Shown in pieces: positions 1 to 5,689 of a stretch of 6,073 nt of DNA. The stretch covers positions 1-6,073 of the forward strand of contig JAUZQT010000101.1 of NCBI GenBank assembly GCA_030950825.1. The letters are read 5' to 3'. Within the stretch, counting starts at the first letter, position 1. Each line of letters begins with the position of its first letter. The notes beneath the pieces were generated by a model that saw only the letters and a program-made list of their open reading frames with translations, had not been told where the DNA came from and ran no database searches. Source of the stretch: Mariprofundaceae bacterium. GTDB lineage: Bacteria > Pseudomonadota > Zetaproteobacteria > Mariprofundales > Mariprofundaceae. Made by a program: the position numbers and the translations under genes.

Positions 1-250
1 ATGATATTAAAAAGTATATTGCCCCCGTTTTTCCGGAATTACTTAAGGAACTGGGTCAGGCCTTTCTATTATCATATTTATGCGGCTTATAACGGTGCAT
101 CCATTATTGCCATGCCAGAACAGTAGCGTAACTGACAAAACAAGCAAATAGGAAAGCCTGACCCGATCTCAAGGCTGACACTCACCACTGCATTTTAGCC
201 CTTTTGACAGGAGACGGGGCATAAGTGGAAGTAAACCCAAAAAAGATGTT
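1..250. other. Left-edge region without a convincing gene
   Basis: No recognisable gene is complete here. One frame is open from base 3 to a stop at 90-92 and reads DIKKYIAPVFPELLKELGQA followed by nine more residues. It could be the last 29 codons of a gene entering from the left. A second frame starting with ATG at base 1 gives 41 residues ending at 126. I recognise neither, and both cross the left arm of the inverted repeat at 53-70, so either could be chance. The rest of the stretch shows no family signature on either strand. Confidence 0.3.
53..164. repeat. 112-bp segment bounded by 18-bp imperfect inverted repeats
   Basis: Bases 53-70 and the reverse complement of 147-164 agree at 16 of 18 positions. 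The outer nine bases (GGGTCAGGC / GCCTGACCC) match perfectly. The 76 bases between the arms have no obvious coding capacity. I see no target-site duplication directly outside the arms. Small inverted-repeat elements with GGGTCAGG-type ends are often found near REP-associated (Y1/IS200-like) transposases, so this could be a REPIN- or MITE-like remnant. That identification is inference, and no transposase is visible in the window. It could also simply be a long hairpin. Confidence 0.5.
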
Positions 251-260
251 TTCTAATATA

Positions 261-315
261 GAACCGGGCTTGTCCAACAAACGGTTCAGATCGTGGTTCG
301 TCCTTCACACGATCT
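261..315. repeat. Two abutting hairpins
   Basis: The first hairpin has 6-bp perfect arms GAACCG (261-266) and CGGTTC (282-287) around a 15-base loop. The second starts on the next base, with 8-bp perfect arms AGATCGTG (288-295) and CACGATCT (308-315) around a 12-base loop. Both loops contain a TYGTCC sequence (TTGTCC and TTCGTCC). No T-run follows, so this is not a normal terminator. It may be a structured RNA, a protein-binding region or part of a decayed element. No known RNA family is recognised. Confidence 0.4.
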
Positions 316-338
316 AACCTTATTCGTTCCAGAAAATA

Positions 339-377
339 TGAGAATAATTGACACCCTTGATTCTCAATAGTGAGAAT
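339..377. promoter_or_regulatory. Candidate upstream activator/operator sites (TGAGAAT inverted repeats)
   Basis: TGAGAAT occurs at 339-345 and 371-377, with its reverse complement ATTCTCA at 360-366. This gives one converging and one diverging palindrome (ATTCTCA-ATAG-TGAGAAT). The cluster lies about 100-138 bases upstream of the -24 element at 476-491, the normal distance for an enhancer bound by an NtrC-family activator. The central copy reads TTGATTCTCA, and its TTGATTC core recurs upstream of the kinase gene at 5632-5667. The likely ligand is the response regulator encoded at 2812-4095 (inference). Alternatives: the cluster overlaps a possible sigma70 promoter (TTGACA 348-353, 18-base spacer, GAGAAT 372-377), and bases 339-353 match the Fur 7-1-7 motif at 11 of 14 positions. 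Confidence 0.5.
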
Positions 378-475
378 AAACAAGCGTTTGACTTTATCGA
401 TATTGAGCCTGCAACTATATGTTTTATAAGTGACTATAGAATAACTTCCAGTCTCGCCGAGAGTCAGCTGCAACT

Positions 476-491
476 TGGCGCAACAGTTGCA
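476..491 (+). promoter_or_regulatory. Sigma54 (-24/-12) promoter of the porin-cytochrome gene
   Basis: The sequence TGGCGC-AACAG-TTGCA fits the sigma54 consensus TGGCAC-N5-TTGCW with one mismatch. The essential GG (477-478) and GC (489-490) doublets are exactly 12 bases apart. The base before it is T, matching the preferred pyrimidine. Transcription would start near 502, giving a leader of about 56 bases before the ATG at 558. The promoter sits inside a 7-bp perfect inverted repeat, TGCAACT (469-475) / AGTTGCA (485-491), so the -12 element is itself one arm. A sigma54 activator gene lies in the same window, which strengthens the call. Confidence 0.75.
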
Positions 492-557
492 CTCCTAAAT
501 ATTATCCCGCAAAGAGGTGGGCTCTGAAAATCCATGTGTCTCTAGGAGTGATTTGAA

Positions 558-1913
558 ATGAAAAAAATATTATTTTCAGCAAGTGCGTTTGTATTTGTTG
601 CCGTGTCCAGTGCAGCATTGGTTCCAACCAATGCTGAAGCTATACCAGTTTTTGCAAGAAAGTACGGCATGGCATGTAGTTCATGTCATACAGCGTTTCC
701 AAAGCTAACCAAGATGGGTATTGCTTTCCGTGAGCGCGGGTTCCGCTTTTCTGCGGGTCGTGATGATATGGATAGCCAAGATGACAGGGGTAAAAACTTT
801 GATGCTGGAGAAAATTCAGTGTTTGCAGCGGCGTTTCCATTTACCGTGCGCACCCAAATTTTGTTAACTGGTGCTGGCCCGTCTGTGGACTCAGCCGATA
901 AGCCTGTCATGCCAGGTCATCGCCCAGGTATGTTGGATGGTGCTTCTTCAGGTAATTATAAAGTAGGATTTGGTGAGTTTGGCCTTATTTCTTCAGGTTC
1001 TTATGATAACTTCTCATGGTGGTTGGATGCCAGCCTTGCTGGTGGTATTGCCATGCTTGAAGGCATTTATTATGCCGATGACTTGCTCAAGATTCGCTTT
1101 GGTCGCGTTCAGAACAATGTAGGTTATGGCATGACCATGATGTCCAAACGTCCATTGGCTTATGGATGGAATGATGCTGCACAAATGGCTGGTGGAACGA
1201 TGCTGATGATGGCTGATGGTATCAGTATTCATGGTACAACCAATGGCGATTCAGGTGTTGGTACTTATTATAACTTAACGTTTGCAACCAACGGAATAGA
1301 TTCGAAAAGTAAGTTGGGTTCAACCAGTGTTTACGGGCGCCTTGCGCAAGAAATTGCGGATAACCATATCATAGGTGTTTATGGCTACCAAGCTAAGAAT
1401 TACACATCTAATATTTTTGGTGGTGATGCAGCGATGCTTATGGGAATGGGCGCTCCTGGAGCTATAGCGGCGACGGCAATGTCATTTAAAGATGTAACAC
1501 GTTATGGTATTGACTTTGCATTTAATTACGGTGAGCCATTTCAAATTTGGGGTGCTTATACTATTGGTAAACAAACCAGCTATGCGAATCAAAGCTTGGA
1601 TGTAGCAGCATTTACCGTTTCCAGTGAGTGGAAAGTTACAGATGCTGATTTGCTTGGCGTGAAATATGATTCCAGCCAAGTTGATTTGCAAATGATCATG
1701 CCAACTGGAATGAAGGGTACGGTTATTCGCCCACAGACAACAACCAATGCTACGATATTTGGTATTCATCAGTTGGCTGAAAATGTACAAGCAGTATTGT
1801 CTTTCACACAGACCAACAATCAGGTTGATTCTATGGGACTAAAGGCGGGTAAAACGATCGCTCGTCAACGTAGCTTTAAATCAGGCTTGTTGGCTATTGA
1901 TATAGCACTGTAA
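558..1913 (+). CDS. Secreted monoheme cytochrome c fused to a porin-like barrel (Cyc2-like)
   Basis: The 451-residue product starts with a Sec signal peptide (KK, hydrophobic stretch 4-22, probable cleavage after AEA at 26-28). Next comes IPVFARKYGMACSSCH, with a single c-type heme motif CSSCH at 40-44, then a conserved-looking stretch through AFPKL and GIAFRERGFRF. The remainder, roughly 85-451, alternates short amphipathic strands and Gly/Asn/Asp turns (such as KIRFGRVQNNVGYG), as in outer-membrane barrels. This one-heme-plus-barrel layout is that of Cyc2 outer-membrane iron oxidases and related porin-cytochromes. The motif around the heme (FARKYG rather than the FARQTG I associate with true Cyc2) suggests a relative whose electron donor may differ. 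The last residue is Leu, not the usual terminal aromatic of barrels. AGGAG at 544-548 sets the start, nine bases from the ATG. A sigma54 promoter precedes it and a terminator follows. Confidence 0.8.
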   Translation: MKKILFSASAFVFVAVSSAALVPTNAEAIPVFARKYGMACSSCHTAFPKLTKMGIAFRERGFRFSAGRDDMDSQDDRGKNFDAGENSVFAAAFPFTVRTQILLTGAGPSVDSADKPVMPGHRPGMLDGASSGNYKVGFGEFGLISSGSYDNFSWWLDASLAGGIAMLEGIYYADDLLKIRFGRVQNNVGYGMTMMSKRPLAYGWNDAAQMAGGTMLMMADGISIHGTTNGDSGVGTYYNLTFATNGIDSKSKLGSTSVYGRLAQEIADNHIIGVYGYQAKNYTSNIFGGDAAMLMGMGAPGAIAATAMSFKDVTRYGIDFAFNYGEPFQIWGAYTIGKQTSYANQSLDVAAFTVSSEWKVTDADLLGVKYDSSQVDLQMIMPTGMKGTVIRPQTTTNATIFGIHQLAENVQAVLSFTQTNNQVDSMGLKAGKTIARQRSFKSGLLAIDIAL

Positions 1914-1915
1914 AC

Positions 1916-1931
1916 ACAGCCAGAAGGCTGT
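1916..1931 (+). repeat. Small hairpin just after the porin-cytochrome stop codon
   Basis: Arms ACAGCC (1916-1921) and GGCTGT (1926-1931) pair perfectly around an AGAA loop, two bases after the stop codon. It lacks a T-run and lies 20 bases ahead of the true terminator, so it may stabilise the 3' end of the messenger. Confidence 0.45.
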
Positions 1932-1951
1932 CCGAGAATAGAAATCTATGG

Positions 1952-1980
1952 GGGGAGGCTAAGCCTTCCCCTATTTTTTT
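1952..1980 (+). terminator. Rho-independent terminator after the porin-cytochrome gene
   Basis: GGGGAGGC (1952-1959), a TAA loop and GCCTTCCCC (1963-1971) form an eight-pair GC-rich stem with one bulged T. TA and then seven T residues follow (1974-1980). It lies 38 bases after the stop codon and should end or strongly reduce transcription, leaving the gene at 2041 dependent on read-through or on its own promoter. Confidence 0.8.
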
Positions 1981-2040
1981 GTGACATATATAAACACTCC
2001 CCATCAATATTTCCACATGATTTTCACAAAAGGATAAAGT

Positions 2041-2751
2041 ATGAATGAATTTAGAAAGACATTAACCCCTGTTTACCACGGTATAGCTATGGGGCTTTTA
2101 GCACTTATTTTTGGTGCTTTATGGGCGGCATACCTTGCCACTCATCATGAAAGCTTGCACGGCAGTTTTGAAGCGGCTGAAAGCAAGATGAAGCAAGTAC
2201 AAATGCAGGCTGATATGAGTATGACAGATATGAATGTAAAAAGCCTAGCACATGACCATGCCGCAGGCACATCTGCATCACATGATCATGCTGATGCCAT
2301 GTCTAACAGTAGCGGGCATAGTGAGCAGCATATGCATGGTGGCGAACATGAAGCAGGGGCGCAGCATTCGCACTCTGGCAGTCTAGCAACCGATTCAATG
2401 CGGCGGCTACTACGCGGTCATATTCACTTTATGGGCATTGGTTTGTTGGTGATGATTTTATTGATATTTGTGGCATCGACAAACCTCAAAGATACTTGGA
2501 AAAAAGTCTTTGGCTGGACCTTTGGTTTGGGTGCTTTGATGTATCCACCAGCTTGGATTCTAATGGGTTTCCGAACCGTTGAGTTTGGCCCTCAAGGCGC
2601 AGAGGCCAGTGTTATGTGGTTGTTCGGACCGGCTGTCGGATTACTCATCGGTTCATTAATTGCCTTCTTTGCAGTCATGGCAATTGAATATACAGGTTTG
2701 AATAAAACAGCGCTATTTTCTTGGGCTTTTAATCAGCAAACGTCACAATAA
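2041..2751 (+). CDS. Four-helix membrane protein with a His/Met-rich loop
   Basis: This 236-residue protein matches no family I can name with confidence. Predicted membrane helices lie at about 14-33, 127-147, 156-176 and 191-215. The segment between the first two (35-111) holds 13 His and 7 Met, including two HDHA repeats (71-74, 81-84) and an HMHGGEH cluster at 97-103. It probably faces the periplasm, since the N-terminus carries RK before helix 1 and KKVF lies between helices 2 and 3. Such loops commonly bind Cu, Ni, Zn or Fe. His13 in helix 1 and the GHIHFMG motif at the start of helix 2 (126-132) could be metal or heme ligands, but that is inference. AGGA at 2031-2034 is six bases before the ATG. 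The position 127 bases after the porin-cytochrome gene suggests a partner in metal handling or electron transfer. Confidence 0.7.
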   Translation: MNEFRKTLTPVYHGIAMGLLALIFGALWAAYLATHHESLHGSFEAAESKMKQVQMQADMSMTDMNVKSLAHDHAAGTSASHDHADAMSNSSGHSEQHMHGGEHEAGAQHSHSGSLATDSMRRLLRGHIHFMGIGLLVMILLIFVASTNLKDTWKKVFGWTFGLGALMYPPAWILMGFRTVEFGPQGAEASVMWLFGPAVGLLIGSLIAFFAVMAIEYTGLNKTALFSWAFNQQTSQ

Positions 2752-2765
2752 GCAATGAGGATAAT

Positions 2766-2800
2766 CCGCTACGGGAAACATCTTCCGTAGCGGTATCTTT
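2766..2800. terminator. Hairpin between convergent genes, possible two-way terminator
   Basis: CCGCTACGG (2766-2774) and CCGTAGCGG (2785-2793) are perfect 9-bp arms, extendable inward by a G-T and an A-T pair. They lie 14 bases after the stop of the membrane-protein gene and 18 bases beyond the stop of the convergent regulator gene. Only a weak T-rich tail (TATCTTT) follows on the plus strand, and less on the minus strand, so efficiency may be modest. Confidence 0.6.
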
Positions 2801-2811
2801 ATAAGCGACTA

Positions 2812-4095
2812 TTAGGATTCCTGCTTGCGGTAGAGTGTGGACAAGCCCACGCCAAGTCTGGCCGCAGCGGCTGCTTTGTCGCCGCCACACTCTTTAATCA
2901 CCCTCTCAATCCAAGAACGCTCAAAACGATGAACCGCGTCGGCAAGTGTCACATCATCACTCGCGCCTTCCACAGATGTCTCGCCGAAGATCAATGTCCG
3001 CTCAAGATAGTTGCGCAGTTCGCGCACATTTCCAGGCCACGATTGATTTTGAATTTCCTGCGCCACAGTAAGCGGCAAACTACCAATGGGACGACCCATT
3101 TCGGAGGAAAGTTCCCGATAAATACTTTCCGCTAGCGGCAACAGATCATCTTGGCGACTACGCAGCGGAGGAACTTCAATCGTCAGAACAGAAAGCCTAT
3201 AATACAAATCCTGGCGGAATTCCCTGTTCGCGATCATATCTTCCAGCATGGTGTTCGTGGCGGCAATCATTCTTCCCCTGAAATGCAGATCCCGAGTGCT
3301 GCCCAGCGGTCGGAAGGTTCCATCATCCAACACATGCAGCAATTTAGCCTGAAGCGGAATCGACATCTCACCGATTTCATCCATGAATAATGTGCCCTCA
3401 CCAACCTCATCGAGGAGTCCTTTCTTGTTTTTATCGGCACCGGTAAATGCACCCTTGTGATAACCGAACAACTCTGATTCCAACAGGTTCTCTGGAATGG
3501 AGGCGCAGTTGATGCTGATAAAAGGCAGCTTGCTACGATGACTCGTGGCGTGTATCAGTTTGGCCAGCAATCCCTTGCCCACACCAGTCTCACCAGTAAT
3601 CAACAATGGCGCATCCGATGAAGCGGACTTTTCTGCCAGCATCTTGACTCGCTGCATTGGCGGGGAATCCCCCAATACTGCCAGCCTGCTTTCGGTCAGC
3701 TTCTGTTCAGATTTACGGTTGACCTGTCCTCTAAGGTTTTGCATATCTTCCAGCCGTTTCAACCGGGCAAATAGCTCATCGAAACGTAGCGGCTTGGATA
3801 TATAATCGTAGGCGCCTTCTTTAATGGCCTGAATCGCCACGTCTCTGCTGCCAAATGCGGTCATGAAGATAAAAGAAGTCTCGATGCCCTTATTCAAACT
3901 ATAACGCAGTGCAGTGAATCCATCGCCATCGGGTAGATTGATGTCCGACAAGACCACGGCGGGAAATTCGGCCTCCATCTGGTCAATGCCTTGCTGCATC
4001 GTTGCGGCCTGAAGCACGTCATAACCTTCCTCGGATAAGATGCTTGCAATGCCTTCGCGGATACGCCGCTCATCCTCAATGATTAAAATCAGCAT
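2812..4095 (-). CDS. NtrC-family sigma54-dependent response regulator
   Basis: The 427-residue product has three domains. The receiver (about 1-115) carries the acidic pair E7/D8, phospho-acceptor D51 in LSDINLPDGDG, T79 and K101. The AAA+ sigma54-interaction domain (about 140-370) has Walker A GETGVGKG (168-175), ESELFGY (206-212), the sigma54-contacting GAFTGA loop (215-220), Walker B TLFMDEIGE (235-243) and arginine-finger region FRQDLYYRL (293-301). A Fis-type helix-turn-helix ends the protein (GGDKAAAAARLGVGLSTLYRK). All key residues are intact, so it should be an active enhancer-binding activator. The frame is open up to 4155, but I chose the ATG at 4093-4095 because the receiver fold starts directly with MLILIIEDE and GGAGGAG sits six bases upstream. 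It overlaps the kinase gene by 20 bases, so the two are probably translationally coupled. Its likely target is the sigma54 promoter at 476-491 (inference). Confidence 0.92.
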   Translation of the reverse strand: MLILIIEDERRIREGIASILSEEGYDVLQAATMQQGIDQMEAEFPAVVLSDINLPDGDGFTALRYSLNKGIETSFIFMTAFGSRDVAIQAIKEGAYDYISKPLRFDELFARLKRLEDMQNLRGQVNRKSEQKLTESRLAVLGDSPPMQRVKMLAEKSASSDAPLLITGETGVGKGLLAKLIHATSHRSKLPFISINCASIPENLLESELFGYHKGAFTGADKNKKGLLDEVGEGTLFMDEIGEMSIPLQAKLLHVLDDGTFRPLGSTRDLHFRGRMIAATNTMLEDMIANREFRQDLYYRLSVLTIEVPPLRSRQDDLLPLAESIYRELSSEMGRPIGSLPLTVAQEIQNQSWPGNVRELRNYLERTLIFGETSVEGASDDVTLADAVHRFERSWIERVIKECGGDKAAAAARLGVGLSTLYRKQES

Positions 4096-5566
4096 GTTCA
4101 TCTCCTCCATTCGAGACTGGCAAGATAATACGGAACGTACACCCTGGAGAGCCATGACTGAGAAGTATCAGATCACCACCCATTTGTTGCATCAGGTCAC
4201 GACTGATGGATAGTCCCAGCCCAGTTCCCTCACCTTTTTTCTTGGTAGAAAACATTGGAGAAAAAATCATCTCGACATGCTCTGGATCAATGCCACAGCC
4301 CTGATCAGAGACATCCAGCATGACCACACTTTCATCGCATGCGACTTCAACATGAACAACGGCTCCTTTTGGTGAAGCATCCGTTGCATTCAGCAATAGA
4401 TTCACCAGTACTTGCCTAAGCATATCCACATTTCCAAGAAGTGCTTTTATCTCTGATAATACCTCGTATTCGATATGCACATGTCTGGCTTGCTTCACCA
4501 AGCCAACAAGCTTGATAGCGCTGTCAATCACGGCTACAAGATCGAACTCTGCTCTCATAAACTGTGAATGCCTGCCATAATCCAAAATATTGAGAATAAT
4601 ATCCTCGGTGCGCTGTAATTCCTCCTGAACGTGTTGAATATGTGGCTCCGCCTTCTTGCTATCACCTGAACGGATTTTTCTACGGACTATTTCAAGCGAT
4701 ACAGATGCTGCTGCAAGTGGGTTGCCAATCTCGTGTGCAATATTCGCTGTCATGAGTCCCAGAGCCTGCATTTTTTCCTGATGAGCCTGTAGGCTTCGTG
4801 CATGAATAAGAGCCCCTTGATGCTCCCTGATAGCGTCACCCATATCATTCAAGGCACGAGAAAGTTCGCCAATTTCATTGTCGCCAAAGTCCGGCGCGTG
4901 TGGAACATTCTCGCCCTGACCGATCCCAGATACTCTGGAGCGTAGAAATACAAGTGGGCGAATCATGCGTGAATAGATATAAATAGTCAGGCCAGCCAAC
5001 AGCGCAAACAGAACAATCAGCGAAACAATAAAATCTGCCCTCATATCAAGATGCAGTCCCGCGACAAAGCGCATGGCATGATTGACCGAATCATCCATAT
5101 TATGATGTTTTTGCATCAGTACTTTGGAAAGGGCGACCAGCTTCTTATCCATTTCTTGTATGAGGATAGGGCCTTCCATATTACCCGTGGCAAAAGGCAG
5201 TGAAAAAATATTTTCCGCATCTTGATTGATGCCGCGAACTGCCATTTGAATAACAGCAACATCAATATCCTGATTGGCAGCATCATCAATCGCCTTGTTC
5301 ACCCGCAGCAGGAATGAACGATACTGATTGATATTTTTCTCTGTACCTGTAATCAAAAAATCATGCACAAATGCCGATTGTTTGCGAATATTCATTTCTA
5401 ATTCATGCAGTGTATGGCTCTTATGATTAACCGCCTCCAGTTGTAAGGCCTGATCATGAATAGTCGAGATATCCCTGAGCTGGTGCCAGCCTACGAATGC
5501 AACTACAAAAAATACAGCCAGCAGCCACAATGCCAGCACGCCAGACAGACCTCGTAAATACTTCAT
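4076..5566 (-). CDS. Membrane-bound sensor histidine kinase of the two-component pair
   Basis: The 496-residue protein starts with a membrane helix (about 9-27). An extracytoplasmic, mostly helical sensor region follows (about 28-178); its QSAFVHDFLITGTEKNINQY stretch resembles CHASE3 or four-helix-bundle sensors. A second helix (179-198), a HAMP linker (about 199-252) and a kinase core complete it. The core shows the H-box IAHEIGNP with phospho-acceptor H278, N-box NLLLNATDA (389-397), G1 box DQGCGI (421-426), F-box FSPMFST (435-441) and G2 box GEGTGLGL (445-452). This is the NtrB/ZraS-like group that partners with sigma54 activators, matching the overlapping downstream gene. The signal is unknown; the periplasmic part has several His (such as H48, H51, H54, H154 and H155) but no clear metal site. 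The ATG at 5564-5566 is preceded by AGGCGGGTGAAGGT, a plausible ribosome site. The protein is complete. Confidence 0.92.
   Translation of the reverse strand: MKYLRGLSGVLALWLLAVFFVVAFVGWHQLRDISTIHDQALQLEAVNHKSHTLHELEMNIRKQSAFVHDFLITGTEKNINQYRSFLLRVNKAIDDAANQDIDVAVIQMAVRGINQDAENIFSLPFATGNMEGPILIQEMDKKLVALSKVLMQKHHNMDDSVNHAMRFVAGLHLDMRADFIVSLIVLFALLAGLTIYIYSRMIRPLVFLRSRVSGIGQGENVPHAPDFGDNEIGELSRALNDMGDAIREHQGALIHARSLQAHQEKMQALGLMTANIAHEIGNPLAAASVSLEIVRRKIRSGDSKKAEPHIQHVQEELQRTEDIILNILDYGRHSQFMRAEFDLVAVIDSAIKLVGLVKQARHVHIEYEVLSEIKALLGNVDMLRQVLVNLLLNATDASPKGAVVHVEVACDESVVMLDVSDQGCGIDPEHVEMIFSPMFSTKKKGEGTGLGLSISRDLMQQMGGDLILLSHGSPGCTFRIILPVSNGGDEHADFNH
4102..4108 (-). promoter_or_regulatory. Shine-Dalgarno site that decides the regulator start
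   Basis: On the minus strand GGAGGAG precedes ATG-AAC-ATG. The first ATG (4099-4101) directly abuts the site and is too close. The second (4093-4095) is six bases away, a normal spacing, and begins exactly at the receiver domain. The site lies inside the last codons of the kinase gene. Confidence 0.7.
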
Positions 5567-5609
5567 ACCTTCACCCGCCTAGCCTACATTTTTCACAAAT
5601 ACTGCCGTT

Positions 5610-5638
5610 TATCTACGGTTACGCATAGACTGAATCAA
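5610..5638 (-). promoter_or_regulatory. Weak possible sigma70 promoter of the kinase-regulator operon
   Basis: On the minus strand TTGATT (5638-5633) and TAGATA (5615-5610) are separated by 17 bases. They match the -35 and -10 consensus at four and three of six positions. The start would fall about 35 bases before the kinase ATG. The -35 overlaps the GAATCAA repeats, which would suit autoregulation. No sigma54 promoter is visible upstream of the kinase. The call is tentative. Confidence 0.25.
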
Positions 5639-5667
5639 GAATCAATAGGGTTACTCGATTGATTCTT
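5632..5667. promoter_or_regulatory. Clustered GAATCAA repeats and hairpin, candidate operator
   Basis: GAATCAA occurs twice in tandem (5632-5638, 5639-5645) and once inverted (TTGATTC, 5659-5665). The last two copies form a perfect 10-bp inverted repeat, AAGAATCAAT (5637-5646) / ATTGATTCTT (5658-5667), with an 11-base spacer. It lies about 70-100 bases upstream of the kinase start. TTGATTC also occurs at 357-363, in the activator-site cluster upstream of the porin-cytochrome gene. A shared site for the response regulator is the simplest explanation (inference). A second short inverted repeat, AAAGGG (5672-5677) / CCCTTT (5685-5690), lies between it and the intron fragment. Confidence 0.5.
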
Positions 5668-5689
5668 ATTTAAAGGGCATTGACCCCTT

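Noticed and set aside
261..287. Possible group II intron domain V, since an intron fragment is present at the other end of the window
   Set aside because: The GAACCG/CGGTTC stem looks similar, but the hairpin is too short and lacks the GNRA-type loop, the internal bulge and the catalytic triad layout.
280..303. T-arm-like GGTTC sequences suggesting a tRNA fragment
   Set aside because: The T-loop consensus fails (TTCAGAT instead of TTCRANN with A58), and no acceptor or anticodon arm can be built around it.
195..473. 92-residue open frame on the minus strand
   Set aside because: No family signature and no good ribosome site, and it spans the hairpins and the activator-site cluster. It appears to be a chance frame in regulatory DNA.
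1482..1790. Minus-strand frame of 102 residues inside the porin-cytochrome gene
   Set aside because: It is antisense to a well-supported coding region and has no recognisable domain or ribosome site.
1981..2040. Second sigma54 or sigma70 promoter directly upstream of the His/Met-rich protein gene
   Set aside because: No GG-N10-GC pattern with flanking TGGC/TTGC is present, and the best sigma70 boxes are poor. Nothing is supportable.
4096..4155. 20-residue N-terminal extension of the response regulator starting at 4155
   Set aside because: The extension precedes the normal receiver start, lies fully inside the kinase gene, and the good Shine-Dalgarno site supports the ATG at 4093-4095.
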